Below are positions 17,394 through 26,142 of a stretch of DNA of 37,562 nt, piece by piece; within the stretch, counting starts at the first letter, position 1; each line of letters starts with the position of its first letter. A program made the translations under genes and the position numbers. The notes beneath the pieces were generated by a model. It was not told where the DNA came from. It ran no database searches and saw only the letters and a list, made by a program, of their open reading frames with translations. The stretch is from NCBI GenBank assembly GCA_025358055.1, contig JANYKV010000173.1, positions 1-37,562 on the forward strand. The letters are read 5' to 3'. The DNA comes from Gemmatimonadota bacterium (GTDB lineage Bacteria; Gemmatimonadota; Gemmatimonadetes; Gemmatimonadales; GWC2-71-9).

Positions 17394-19173
17394 ACCGAAG
17401 AAGCGCCGCCTACCTGCGCCGCGGCCGCTGCTCCGGTTTTGGCCGCGGGTTCGACCGTTCCTCGGTACCCTCATCCTCGCCGTCGTCGCGTTGTTGCTGA
17501 GTTCGGGCATTGCGCTGGCATTCCCGCAAGTGGTGCGATTCCTCCTCGACGCGGCGTTCGTGCGTCGCGATCGCCACCTGTTGGACCAGATCGCGTTGCT
17601 CCTGCTCGGCCTCTTCACCGTCCAGGCGTTCCTCAACTACCTACAAACTTACCTGCTCACCGCCACGGGCGAACGGGCAGTCGCCGGATTGCGTCAGGAA
17701 CTCTTCGGGAAACTGCTCGAAATGCCTCCCGGGTTCTTCGCGGAACGACGGACTGGTGAACTCACGAGCCGCCTCACGACCGACATCGGGCTACTGCAAG
17801 GCGTCCTGAGTCATCAGATCGCGGACTTCGCCCGCCAAATCATTTCGCTATTGGGCGGTGTGGTGTTGCTCACCCTCCTCGCCCCTCGACTCACATTCAC
17901 GGCGTTGGGGGTGGTACCGGTCGTGATCGGGACGGTGGTGTTCTTCGGGCGTCGTCTGCGCCAGATCACCACCGGAGTGCAAGACCAAGTCGCGGAGGCC
18001 ACGGCGGTAGCGGAGGAGGCGTTCAGCCAAATCCGCACGGTGCAGAGCTTTGTACAGGAGCCCGCGGAACGAGCCCGGTATGGGAATCGAATCGGAAAAA
18101 TCATTGAGACGGCGCTCCACCGGGCGAGAGTGCGCGGCGTTTTTTTCGGCGCGATCACGTTCGCAACCTTCAGCGGGATCGTGGTCGTTCTGTGGCAGGG
18201 CGGCCTGCTCGTGCTCTCGGGCCAGCTGACGGCTGGAGCACTGGTGTCATTTCTGCTCTATACCGTCACCATCGCGGCGTCGATCGGTGGCCTCACCGCG
18301 TTCTTCAGCAGTTACCAGGAGGCTATCGGCGCGGCCCAACGAGTCTTTGAACTTCTCGAAACCCCGGTGGTGATCGCCAGCCCGGCCATACCGCTTCCCC
18401 TCCGCACCCCGGTCCGGGGCTCCATCGAGTTTCGCGACGTTTCCTTCCGCTATCGGGATGATTCCACCCCAATCCTCGATCAAGTCTCCTTCCACATCGC
18501 GCCCGGCGAAGTAGTCGCTCTGGTGGGGCCATCGGGAGCCGGAAAGACCACGATCGCGTCGTTGTTGACCCGATTCTGGGACCCAACCGAGGGTACGATC
18601 GAGTTGGACGGCGTAGAGTTGCGCCGTCTCGACTTGAAGGCTCTGCGCGGAGTCATCGGAGTGGTCCCCCAGGACACCGCGCTCTTCAGTGGCACAGTCC
18701 GCGAGAACATCGGCTACGCCCGACCGGATGCCCTGGCGGCGGACATCGAATCCGCGGCAGCGGCAGCCCACGCCACAGAGTTCATCGACCAATTGCCGCA
18801 GCGATACGATTCCGTGGTGGGCGAACGAGGGGTCAAGCTCTCCGGCGGACAGCGGCAGCGCATCGCAATTGCCCGGGCAATCCTCAAAGACCCAACCGTT
18901 TTGATCCTCGACGAGGCCACCAGCAATCTCGACAGCGAAAGCGAGAAACTGGTCGAAGACGCCCTAAGCCGACTTCTCACGGGACGCACCACACTCATCA
19001 TCGCGCACCGGCTGAGCACGGTACGACGCGCCGATCGGCTGCTCGTGCTGGAGAAGGGGAAGATTGTTGAAGAAGGTCCGCACACCGAGCTGATCGCGAG
19101 GGGGGGGCTATATGCGAGGCTCTATCAGCAGCAGTTCCGCGAAGGGGATTTCGTCGAGGAGTCGATCAGCTAG
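17365..19173 (+). CDS. ABC exporter, fused permease and ATPase (MsbA/BmrA-like)
   Basis: Encodes 602 residues: a six-helix ABC exporter membrane domain (about 30-325) and a nucleotide-binding domain. Walker A GPSGAGKTT starts at residue 388; the signature LSGGQRQRIAIARAI, Walker B VLILDEATSNLDSES and H-loop IIAHRLSTVRRAD follow. Half-transporters of this class work as homodimers and export lipids, drugs or peptides. The C-terminus closes with the usual YARLYQQQF. The start overlaps ctaB by 29 bases; the SD is weak. The stop is shared with the convergent GWxTD gene: the four bases CTAG (19170-19173) contain both TAG codons. Confidence 0.93.
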   Translation: MGVPPITGTEPKKRRLPAPRPLLRFWPRVRPFLGTLILAVVALLLSSGIALAFPQVVRFLLDAAFVRRDRHLLDQIALLLLGLFTVQAFLNYLQTYLLTATGERAVAGLRQELFGKLLEMPPGFFAERRTGELTSRLTTDIGLLQGVLSHQIADFARQIISLLGGVVLLTLLAPRLTFTALGVVPVVIGTVVFFGRRLRQITTGVQDQVAEATAVAEEAFSQIRTVQSFVQEPAERARYGNRIGKIIETALHRARVRGVFFGAITFATFSGIVVVLWQGGLLVLSGQLTAGALVSFLLYTVTIAASIGGLTAFFSSYQEAIGAAQRVFELLETPVVIASPAIPLPLRTPVRGSIEFRDVSFRYRDDSTPILDQVSFHIAPGEVVALVGPSGAGKTTIASLLTRFWDPTEGTIELDGVELRRLDLKALRGVIGVVPQDTALFSGTVRENIGYARPDALAADIESAAAAAHATEFIDQLPQRYDSVVGERGVKLSGGQRQRIAIARAILKDPTVLILDEATSNLDSESEKLVEDALSRLLTGRTTLIIAHRLSTVRRADRLLVLEKGKIVEEGPHTELIARGGLYARLYQQQFREGDFVEESIS

Positions 19174-20567
19174 CGCAAGAAATTGATGATCTCGACCGCG
19201 GACGGTTCGGTGAGAATCTGCCTCCACGACCGATCGCGAGACTCTTTGGGGTCATTCGTGTGCACGAGCGCGAAGGTCCCGAGAGACGGTCGTTCCACGA
19301 AGACATAGAAATATCCCGGCGCCTGGCGATAGCGCCACACCTCATACGCGGGTGCAGCGCCACGGGCGGGGCGCCTCTGCACCACATCGGGCGAACCGAG
19401 TTTGACAAAGATGCGTCCCCGATCCGTTTTCCACCCCGGAACCCCGCGATTGCCGCCCTCCGTATACGCCTCATTCGCGGATCCGACCGATTGGTAGAAG
19501 TCCTCCCGCGCCTCATTCACGGGTGTTTTGGGCGTTGGATCACGCCGGGACCAAAACGCCACGAGAAATCGCCGGCGGGTGACCGGGTCCGGCGCGACCA
19601 GCCGAAGGTTCGGGTCGGATGGCCTGGCAATCAGCGCGAGCGGCGCGATCGCTGCATTCACCCCATTTTCATCGAGACCGGCCGCCCACGTCGAGTCATC
19701 GAGATGTTCGGCGGAGGATGTGGCGGGCAGCAATTCCCGTCCCGCCGAAGCGGTTTGCCCCTCGACCTCAAAAGCGGCAGAGCGATCGAACGCCTTCGTC
19801 CCGATCGTCACGGTCGTCGTGAGACGGTAGCGGCCCGGATTCAATGATCGGACGTCGAGTTGTCCGGTCAGGATGGCGACGTCACCAGCCAGTCGCACGG
19901 GAGTCGGCGCGGTCCGCATCGCCATCGTGCCGGCGGAGTCCTGCACGGTTGCTTGGATGAGACTCGTCGTTTCCTTCTCGCTGTATACCTCGAGCAGATA
20001 GTACAGGCGACTAGCACCCCGGGTGAGGCTGACGGTGCCACCAGCCGCAACGATAAGGGCGCCTCGGCGCAGCTCGGCCACCTTGGGGACCGAATCCCCC
20101 GGTTCGACCGACCGAATGCGCGTCGAAATCAGCAAATCAGACCCGGGAGGTCGGTCGGAATACCCCGCGACGGGCACGGCGATGGAGTGGGCGACCCCGG
20201 TTACCGAATCTGTCGCGGTGACGACGAGACGATACGCGCCCGCACTGACGGTGAAGCGAATCTTGTCGATTGCTGCACCTTCCACCCGCGCCGAATCCAC
20301 GGTCGTGGAATGCTGCCACGATTGCTCGTAGAGCGAGGTGCCAAGGGAATCGATGACGCGGACGGCTAGGGTGAAACTGAGGAGGCCATCCCGGCCCGGC
20401 TTGGTCGACGTCATCATCCGGTAGGGTACCTGCAAGAACGCATTCACCTGAGTTTGTTGACCGTCGGTGCGGTAAAAACGGATAGTCCGGACAGTGAGAC
20501 TCGTGTCGGCGCCGACATCTTGGAGCACCGCGAGCACTGCGAGAGGGAGTGCGAAGAGGGCGCCCAT
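19170..20567 (-). CDS. Exported GWxTD domain-containing protein
   Basis: Encodes 465 residues. A signal-peptide-like start (MGALFALPLAVLAVLQDVGA) is followed by beta-rich text of unknown function. The C-terminal GWxTD domain (about residues 325-465) holds the motif GWKTDRGRIFVKLGSPD. The domain is named for this motif and is common in Acidobacteriota, Bacteroidota and Gemmatimonadota; its function is not established. The gene is the third of a coupled trio: its ATG overlaps the stop of the M24 peptidase by one base (TAATG). A partner role with the peptidase in envelope proteolysis is inference. Confidence 0.85.
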   Translation of the reverse strand: MGALFALPLAVLAVLQDVGADTSLTVRTIRFYRTDGQQTQVNAFLQVPYRMMTSTKPGRDGLLSFTLAVRVIDSLGTSLYEQSWQHSTTVDSARVEGAAIDKIRFTVSAGAYRLVVTATDSVTGVAHSIAVPVAGYSDRPPGSDLLISTRIRSVEPGDSVPKVAELRRGALIVAAGGTVSLTRGASRLYYLLEVYSEKETTSLIQATVQDSAGTMAMRTAPTPVRLAGDVAILTGQLDVRSLNPGRYRLTTTVTIGTKAFDRSAAFEVEGQTASAGRELLPATSSAEHLDDSTWAAGLDENGVNAAIAPLALIARPSDPNLRLVAPDPVTRRRFLVAFWSRRDPTPKTPVNEAREDFYQSVGSANEAYTEGGNRGVPGWKTDRGRIFVKLGSPDVVQRRPARGAAPAYEVWRYRQAPGYFYVFVERPSLGTFALVHTNDPKESRDRSWRQILTEPSAVEIINFLR

Positions 20568-21742
20568 TAGGGCAGGATGAGCTCCCTTTGAAGGACCTTC
20601 GGGGTCACCAAGGGGCCGTCAGGCCCCCAGTACACATTCACCTCGCTCCGCATCCCGAACTCCCCCGGCAGATAGATCCCCGGTTCCACTGAGAAACCGA
20701 CGCCGGGCAAAAACTCTCGATCGTCGTGGGTCTCGTAGTCATCGAGATGGGGTCCGGAACCGTGCAGGTCTCGATCGATGGAATGTCCGGTCCGGTGCAC
20801 GAAATAGTCCCCGTAGCCAGCCCGTTCGATGACTCCCCGCGAAGCACGATCCACTTCGTGCCCCTGCACCGTTCGCCCGGCCCGTGCCGCGGTGGCGAGA
20901 TAGTCGAGGGCCGCATCACGCGCATCGCGAACGATGGTCCAAATTTCTTGGACCTTGGCAGCCGGCTTCGAGCCACTGAACCCCATCCAGGTTTGATCGG
21001 CCTGCACCGTCGTGGCGCTGCGACCACCGAACAAATCGATCAGCACGACCTCGTTTGCCCCCAGGGTGCGGTCTTTACCGGGGACCGGCTCGTAGTGCGG
21101 ATTGGCCGTAGGCGGGCCGAACGCAACGATGGGTCCATGATCGGCAAGAATTCCCTCCCGCTGAAATGCGTCCAACACGCGACGTTGGAGCGCGGTTTCG
21201 GACAATCCTTTCCCGACCTCTTGCACCGCTTGGGCGATGTGGTCCTGCGCAATGCGGGCCAGGATCTCGGCAGCGATGAGGTGATCTTGGAGTTCCGGCG
21301 CAGTCCAGCGCGCGGTGTACTGGGTGACGAGCGGCGAGCTCGAGACCACACGGCCACCTAGAGATCGAATCAACTCGATCACCCCGAACGGCACCCGGTC
21401 CAAGTAGGGAACGGCATCCTCCGCACTGATTTCCATCGCAACCGTCTTGCCGTTCACGACCTCGCGGACGGCGGCATGAAGCTCTTGCCATCGCGAGAAT
21501 GGAATGATCCGCCCCGGGAACCCCTCGAGGGGCTGGAGTTCAATCCGGTGCGCAATAGCTACTAGGTCGCCGTCCTGGGGCAGGAGGACGAAGAGGCGGC
21601 GGGAGCCCAAACCACCCAGATTGAGCATGCGGCGGGCAACCGGATTGAGGCCCTTGAAGTCGTAGAGGAGCCAGGCATCGGCTCCACATGCCTGCAGCGA
21701 GGCGCGAAGCGCCGCGCGGTCGAGAGAGGCCAGTGCGTTCAT
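20567..21742 (-). CDS. M24 family metallopeptidase (Xaa-Pro aminopeptidase-like)
   Basis: Encodes 391 residues. The pita-bread fold ligands are all visible: Asp in VVLIDLFGG, Asp in TTVQADQTW, His in VHRTGHSIDRDLHG, Glu in FSVEPGIYLPGEFG and Glu in MRSEVNVYW. A creatinase-like N-terminal domain precedes them, as in Xaa-Pro dipeptidases and aminopeptidases. No signal peptide is seen, so it is probably cytoplasmic. ATG 21742 is chosen because GGAGG lies seven bases upstream and the ATG overlaps the preceding stop in ATGA; an upstream in-frame start at 21781 lies inside the previous gene. The second half of the usual GHGxG motif is replaced by GHSID, typical of one M24 branch. Confidence 0.9.
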   Translation of the reverse strand: MNALASLDRAALRASLQACGADAWLLYDFKGLNPVARRMLNLGGLGSRRLFVLLPQDGDLVAIAHRIELQPLEGFPGRIIPFSRWQELHAAVREVVNGKTVAMEISAEDAVPYLDRVPFGVIELIRSLGGRVVSSSPLVTQYTARWTAPELQDHLIAAEILARIAQDHIAQAVQEVGKGLSETALQRRVLDAFQREGILADHGPIVAFGPPTANPHYEPVPGKDRTLGANEVVLIDLFGGRSATTVQADQTWMGFSGSKPAAKVQEIWTIVRDARDAALDYLATAARAGRTVQGHEVDRASRGVIERAGYGDYFVHRTGHSIDRDLHGSGPHLDDYETHDDREFLPGVGFSVEPGIYLPGEFGMRSEVNVYWGPDGPLVTPKVLQRELILP

Positions 21743-22368
21743 TCGTATCCCTCCGCGGTTGCAGCCCGCCACCGGCAACACTCGGCACCTTGATGGCGGC
21801 AGGACTCGTGAACCATCGCACCCTCGAAACCGCTCAGCACCCGTAGCAGCTCCGCGAAGGCCGCACTGTAGAAATAGCAGCCCGTTCCCTCGGAATTCCC
21901 CCGGGTGGCCAAGGAATCTCGGAGTTCCACTTCGGGGACACCCCCCCGAGGCAGCAGGTCAGCCCGAAGCACATGCGATGCCGCGCGAGCCGCCGCCCGG
22001 AGCCCGAACCGGCGGCGAATCCCCCGGGGTGTCACCCGGAGCACTCCGCGGACGAAGGCCGACCCCCGGCGCGCAGCATAGCGCGCGGCCCGACGCCCCG
22101 CATCGGCGTATACCAGGGTGGCATCGGCCCGCCGACCGACCAGTCGAAACACCGCGACAGCCTCCTCCTCCGCCACGTGGCCATCGCGGTCCGCCGTTTC
22201 GCGATACCGGGCAATCTGCGAAGCGACGGTCGCGCTCAAGCCGAGCCGCTTGGACACGATCTCCCCAGCAAGCTCCTGCAGACCATCCTCGACCGGCGTA
22301 TCGAGGTTGCGCATCGCCTCAAGCAGGCTCAGAGGAATGATGGCGTGAACAGAGGTTTGTGATGACAC
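21739..22368 (-). CDS. V4R domain protein (4-vinyl reductase-like small-molecule/metal sensor fold)
   Basis: Encodes 209 residues. The C-terminal half matches the V4R pattern: GTGCYFYSAAFAELL, then HESCRHQGAECCRW, the Cys/His-rich end by which V4R domains bind zinc or a small ligand. Relatives include BchJ, once described as a bacteriochlorophyll 4-vinyl reductase, and sensor domains of NtrC-like regulators; the reductase role is doubtful even for BchJ. No pigment genes are in this window, so I do not assign a photosynthetic role. The start is GTG without a clear SD and is uncertain; an internal ATG about 18 codons later is possible. It is the first gene of a coupled trio and is divergent from the DUF92 operon. 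Confidence 0.62.
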   Translation of the reverse strand: MSSQTSVHAIIPLSLLEAMRNLDTPVEDGLQELAGEIVSKRLGLSATVASQIARYRETADRDGHVAEEEAVAVFRLVGRRADATLVYADAGRRAARYAARRGSAFVRGVLRVTPRGIRRRFGLRAAARAASHVLRADLLPRGGVPEVELRDSLATRGNSEGTGCYFYSAAFAELLRVLSGFEGAMVHESCRHQGAECCRWRAATAEGYE

Positions 22369-22505
22369 GGAGGGTCTGGGAGTCGCTCGGGCCTACCGGC
22401 TGAGTGAAGTGACGCTGGGGCCAGTTTCAGGGCAGAACATAGTGAGGCCCACCCTTCCGAGCCAGGGGTTCTTGCGCTCGTCTAGCCGACAGGGAACATT
22501 CCCAC

Positions 22506-23285
22506 ATGGGAGTGGCGATTGCCGTTGGCGCGGCTGGCCTCACGGCCACTGTGGCATGGATCCTGGGAACTCTCACCGTTTCTGGCGCCGGGGCCGCGAC
22601 CTTCGTGGGGACGCTGGTGGTGTTGGGTGCCGGTTGGCCCGGCGCGCTCGTTCTCGTCCTCTTCTTCGTGTCCAGTAGCGCTGTATCCCATGCGACCGCG
22701 TCCGCAGAACCTTCAACCTCGGATGCCAAGAGCCACCGGCGTGATGCCGTCCAAGTTTGGGCTAACGGCGGAGCGGCGGCGGTGGGGGCGTTCTGGTGCC
22801 GGGATCACCCAACGCTTGGGTTCTGGATCTTGAGTGCCAGCCTGGCCGCAGCTGGGGCGGACACCTGGGCCACCTCCCTTGGGGCGCTGAGTCGCCGTCC
22901 ACCCCGTGATGCCCTCTCCGGTCGAGTCGTCCTTCCGGGAACCAGCGGAGGGGTCACGTACGTAGGTACTATAGGAGGGGCGTTTGGCGGGGCGATCATA
23001 GCAGTTGCCTCCGGCATTTTGGGGCTGAACTGGCGGATGGGGATGGCGGTGCTCATCATTGGCTGGCTCGGCATGCTTGGGGATTCCGCGCTGGGTGCCG
23101 CCTGCCAAGGCAAGTTCTTCTGCGAATCGTGCCAGACTCCTAGTGAACGAAGGGTGCACCGGTGCGGGCAGCCGACGCGACGCCTGAAAGGATGGCAGTG
23201 GTTCACCAACGACGGCGTCAATGCAGTTACCACCTTATCCGCCGCCCTCGTGGGATGGTGGATGGCGCGAATCTTGGCGGGGTGA
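22506..23285 (+). CDS. DUF92/TMEM19 family membrane protein (VTE6-like, possible prenyl-phosphate kinase)
   Basis: Encodes 259 residues with about six or seven membrane segments. Family marks are GGVTYVGTIGGAFGG, the Cys-rich segment FFCESCQTPSERRVHRCG, and GWQWFTNDGVNAVTT, the NDxVN-type end of DUF92. The plant member VTE6 phosphorylates phytyl phosphate in tocopherol synthesis; transfer of that activity to this protein is inference. The start is ATG 22506; the palindrome GGGAACATTCCC (22492-22503) lies just upstream and may mask the weak SD. The gene opens a six-gene operon; the next start is only four bases past its stop. Confidence 0.82.
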   Translation: MGVAIAVGAAGLTATVAWILGTLTVSGAGAATFVGTLVVLGAGWPGALVLVLFFVSSSAVSHATASAEPSTSDAKSHRRDAVQVWANGGAAAVGAFWCRDHPTLGFWILSASLAAAGADTWATSLGALSRRPPRDALSGRVVLPGTSGGVTYVGTIGGAFGGAIIAVASGILGLNWRMGMAVLIIGWLGMLGDSALGAACQGKFFCESCQTPSERRVHRCGQPTRRLKGWQWFTNDGVNAVTTLSAALVGWWMARILAG

Positions 23286-23289
23286 TGCA

Positions 23290-24507
23290 ATGAACCTCCC
23301 CAGCACCACCGACGTGCTAGTGGTGGGCGCCGGACCCGGCGGAAGCGCGTGCGCAACTCATCTCGCTCGCGCCGGAGTTCGAGTGGTGGCGATCGATCGG
23401 GCGCAATTTCCGCGCGACAAGCCCTGCTCCGAGTACATGAGTCCGGAGGCAGTGCGATTGCTGGATCAGCTCGGCATCCTCCAGAACCTTGAACGCTCCG
23501 GGGGAACCGCGCTTCGCGGTACGAAGGTGGTGGCTTCCCGAGGGGCCTCGCTCACCGGTGTGTTCGCCCAGGCCGGTGGTTCGCCTTTCCGGGCCACCGG
23601 GCTCGCAATGCCCCGCCGTATCTTGGACCACCAATTGGTGATCGCTGCGCGCGATGCGGGCGCTGCAGTCGTGGAGCGCACCACGCTGGTCGACCTGCTC
23701 TATGAACGGGGCGCCGTGGCCGGTGCGGTCGTGCGGAGAGACACGGGACGGATCGAGACGATCCATGCCCGGCTCACGATTGGCGCCGACGGCCTTCGCT
23801 CCCTTGTGGCCCGGAAGTTGGGACACCAGACCTTCGGATTTCCCAAACGCAGCGCTCTGGTCGCCCATGTGATGGACGTCGCAGGCCTCACGGACACCGC
23901 AGAATTGCATGTCGGTGAGCACGGGTATGTCGGCATGAATCCTCTTGGCGCGGGCCTGGCAAATGTCGCTCTCGTGATTCCACATACTCGGCTGATGGGC
24001 GCGCGGGGCCGGTTGGCGGAGTTTTTCGCCGAGGCGTTGGACGGCTTTCCCGGGGTCCGGGGTCGCGTGCCAAGAGACCGCATCGTCCGGCCGATTCTCG
24101 CGACCGGCCCGTTCTCAGCACGAGCGAGTCGGGTCGTGGCAAACGGCGCCCTGCTGCTCGGCGATGCTGCTGATTTCTTCGATCCCTTCACGGGCGAGGG
24201 GATATACTCCGCGCTTCGCGGCGCTGGACTCGCGTCCGCGACGGTGACGACCGCGCTGGGAACCCAAGGCCCTATCACCGAGCGGCAACTGGCACCGTAC
24301 CGTCGGGCGCGCCAAGAGGCGTTCCGGGGGAAGTGGGTGGTCGAGCGACTGATCGGATACGGGATGCTCGCACCTAGACTGTTCGACCGAGCGGTGGCCC
24401 GGTTGAACTCCCGCGGACTGGGTCACACGTTCATCGGGGTGACAGGTGACTTCCTTCCACCCGGCGCCATTCTAAACCCCGCCGTTCTTTTGGGAATGAT
24501 TGTCTGA
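23290..24507 (+). CDS. FAD-dependent oxidoreductase, geranylgeranyl reductase family
   Basis: Encodes 405 residues of the p-hydroxybenzoate-hydroxylase-fold flavoproteins. The dinucleotide motif VVGAGPGGSACATHLARAG lies at about residues 10-28, the family segment RDKPCSEYMSPEAV at about 48-61, a second nucleotide-contact stretch ARLTIGADGLRS in the middle, and the FAD motif LLGDAADFFDPFTGEGI towards the end. Members saturate isoprenoid double bonds or hydroxylate aromatic rings. ATG 23290 is chosen because it follows the DUF92 stop by four bases; an in-frame upstream start at 23221 lies inside that gene. The stop overlaps the next start by one base (TGATG). Confidence 0.87.
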   Translation: MNLPSTTDVLVVGAGPGGSACATHLARAGVRVVAIDRAQFPRDKPCSEYMSPEAVRLLDQLGILQNLERSGGTALRGTKVVASRGASLTGVFAQAGGSPFRATGLAMPRRILDHQLVIAARDAGAAVVERTTLVDLLYERGAVAGAVVRRDTGRIETIHARLTIGADGLRSLVARKLGHQTFGFPKRSALVAHVMDVAGLTDTAELHVGEHGYVGMNPLGAGLANVALVIPHTRLMGARGRLAEFFAEALDGFPGVRGRVPRDRIVRPILATGPFSARASRVVANGALLLGDAADFFDPFTGEGIYSALRGAGLASATVTTALGTQGPITERQLAPYRRARQEAFRGKWVVERLIGYGMLAPRLFDRAVARLNSRGLGHTFIGVTGDFLPPGAILNPAVLLGMIV

Positions 24508-24992
24508 TGAACGCTTCCATTGATGAGCCTCAATTTCGCCAGGTCTGTGGACACTTCGCCACTGGCGTAGTCGTGCTCACTGTTGTTCGACCGGACGGAA
24601 CCCCCGCGGGGATGACGGCCAACAGCTTCGCGTCCGTGTCCCTTTTCCCACCCCTCATTTCGCTCGCGATCGACCACGCGGCCGACATGCACCAGCTTCT
24701 CATCGAGAGCTCCCATTTTATGATCAACATCTTGGAGCGACGTCAGGAGGCGATTTCGCGACGCTTCGGCGGACCGCATCCCAGCCGATTCGATGGCATC
24801 GGCTATCGGATGAGCGTCCGAGGCCTTCCCATACTGGATGGGGTGCTCACCGCGATTGAATGCGTGCGGCATCAGATCTACGAGGCGGGAGACCATAGCA
24901 TTCTCGTCGGTCGAGCCGTCGGAAGTGAGGTCCATGAGGGCAAGCCACTGCTGTACTACCGGGGTGGCTACATGGACAGCGGGCCGGCATGA
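24507..24992 (+). CDS. Flavin reductase family protein (HpaC-like)
   Basis: Encodes 161 residues, typical for the FMN-binding split-barrel flavin reductases. The text FRQVCGHFATGVVVLTVVRP and GMTANSFASVSLFPPLIS is the conserved flavin pocket; YRGGY closes the domain. Such enzymes use NAD(P)H to supply reduced flavin to a monooxygenase, or act directly as flavoenzymes. It follows a flavoprotein gene by a one-base overlap and overlaps the methyltransferase by four bases (ATGA). A two-component oxygenase with the upstream flavoprotein is a possible but unproven pairing, since proteins of that fold usually keep FAD bound. Confidence 0.88.
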   Translation: MNASIDEPQFRQVCGHFATGVVVLTVVRPDGTPAGMTANSFASVSLFPPLISLAIDHAADMHQLLIESSHFMINILERRQEAISRRFGGPHPSRFDGIGYRMSVRGLPILDGVLTAIECVRHQIYEAGDHSILVGRAVGSEVHEGKPLLYYRGGYMDSGPA

Positions 24993-25681
24993 GCACCCTT
25001 GCGCTCAACCGCCACGGGTCAGAGTTACTGGACGACCTTGCGGCGGACCCGCGCCAGGTGCGCGAATCATTGCGGAGCATCCAACGCGCGAATCGCTTTT
25101 TCGGCGGGTGGCCCGCGGTTCGTTTCGGACTTGCGAAACTACTCACCGACCGGGCGCGGCAGTCCCTGACCTTGCTCGACGTCGGCACCGGAATGGGCGA
25201 CCTCCCCTTCTTGGCTCGGCGGTGGGCCGCCCGAGCCGACATCACCCTCACACCGATCGGGCTGGAGCGCCAACCCACCGCCGCGCGAGTCGCTTACGAG
25301 AGTGGGTTACCGACCATGCGCGCTTGCGGCGGGGCGCTTCCAGTGCGGGATCGAGGCGTGGACGTGGTGCTCGTGAGTCAAGTGGCCCACCACCTGGATC
25401 GCTCTTCAATCATCCAGCTCATTCACGAGTGCAATCGAGTGGCCCGCATCGGGGTCGTGATGGCCGACCTTCGTCGGTCACTCCTCGCGCAGATCGGGTA
25501 CGCCGTCGGGAGCCGGCTCCTCGGCTTCGACCGGTGGAGTGTCACCGACGGAGGCACGTCGATCCAGCGCGGCTTCACCGCCAAATCCCTCCTGAACCTG
25601 GTTCGGGAAGCTGGAGTACATGGCACAGTGCACCGTCGCCCCGGCGCTCGTCTAGTCGCCTGGTGGAGCATCGCCCCTTGA
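24989..25681 (+). CDS. Class I SAM-dependent methyltransferase
   Basis: Encodes 230 residues. SAM motif I is LLDVGTGMGDLPFLARRW at about residues 54-71; the post-I acidic position and a motif IV-like stretch GVDVVLVSQVAHHL follow. The N-terminal text RQVRESLRSIQRANRFFGGW is characteristic of methyltransferases that accompany FAD oxidoreductases, often beside type III polyketide synthases, in bacterial biosynthetic clusters. The methyl acceptor is unknown. ATG overlaps the flavin reductase stop (ATGA), and the stop overlaps the SRPBCC start by one base (TGATG), so coupling is tight. Confidence 0.87.
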   Translation: MSTLALNRHGSELLDDLAADPRQVRESLRSIQRANRFFGGWPAVRFGLAKLLTDRARQSLTLLDVGTGMGDLPFLARRWAARADITLTPIGLERQPTAARVAYESGLPTMRACGGALPVRDRGVDVVLVSQVAHHLDRSSIIQLIHECNRVARIGVVMADLRRSLLAQIGYAVGSRLLGFDRWSVTDGGTSIQRGFTAKSLLNLVREAGVHGTVHRRPGARLVAWWSIAP

Positions 25682-26142
25682 TGCGCGCCGTGGACCGGGC
25701 GGTCATTCGTGCACCCCGCGATCGAGTATTCGCCACCTCGATCGAGGTCGAGCGCTGGCCCGCATTACTGCCGCACTATCGGTGGGTCCGGATGCGAGAG
25801 CGCCACACCTCCGGAGGCATCGTCGAGATGGCCGCGTGGAGACCGTTCGGCCCTTTTCGGTATCCCACCTGGTGGGTGTCGGAAATGACAATCGATCCCG
25901 ACCGGTGGGAGATCCGGTATCGCCATATCGAAGGGATCACCCGGGGAATGGACGTGGTGTGGCGGCTTCAGTCATTGCCGGGCGGTACCACGATCGAACT
26001 GGTGCACGATTGGGATGGACCCGACTGGCCATTGATTCGGCGGCCGGCCGCGGAGTGGATCATTGGTCCGGTCTTTGTCCATGGCATCGCGTCTCGCACC
26101 CTGGCCGGCATCCAGCGCCATTTGGAGGACCAGCATGGTTGA
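25681..26142 (+). CDS. SRPBCC family protein (polyketide cyclase/aromatase-like)
   Basis: Encodes 153 residues. The opening AVDRAVIRAPRDRVFATSIEVERWPALLPHYRWV is the standard start of the SRPBCC/START-like fold, followed by alternating strands and a C-terminal helix (FVHGIASRTLAGIQRHLEDQ). The fold has a deep hydrophobic pocket; family members include aromatase/cyclases of type II polyketide systems and coenzyme Q-binding proteins. With a ketosynthase next to it, ring closure or product binding is the natural guess, but catalytic residues cannot be assigned. ATG 25681 overlaps the previous stop (TGATG); earlier in-frame codons fall within the methyltransferase gene. Confidence 0.82.
   Translation: MRAVDRAVIRAPRDRVFATSIEVERWPALLPHYRWVRMRERHTSGGIVEMAAWRPFGPFRYPTWWVSEMTIDPDRWEIRYRHIEGITRGMDVVWRLQSLPGGTTIELVHDWDGPDWPLIRRPAAEWIIGPVFVHGIASRTLAGIQRHLEDQHG

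Noticed and set aside
21739..22368. Assignment of the V4R gene as bchJ and of the locus as a photosynthesis cluster
   Set aside because: No pigment or reaction-centre genes are in the window, and V4R proteins are common outside phototrophs.
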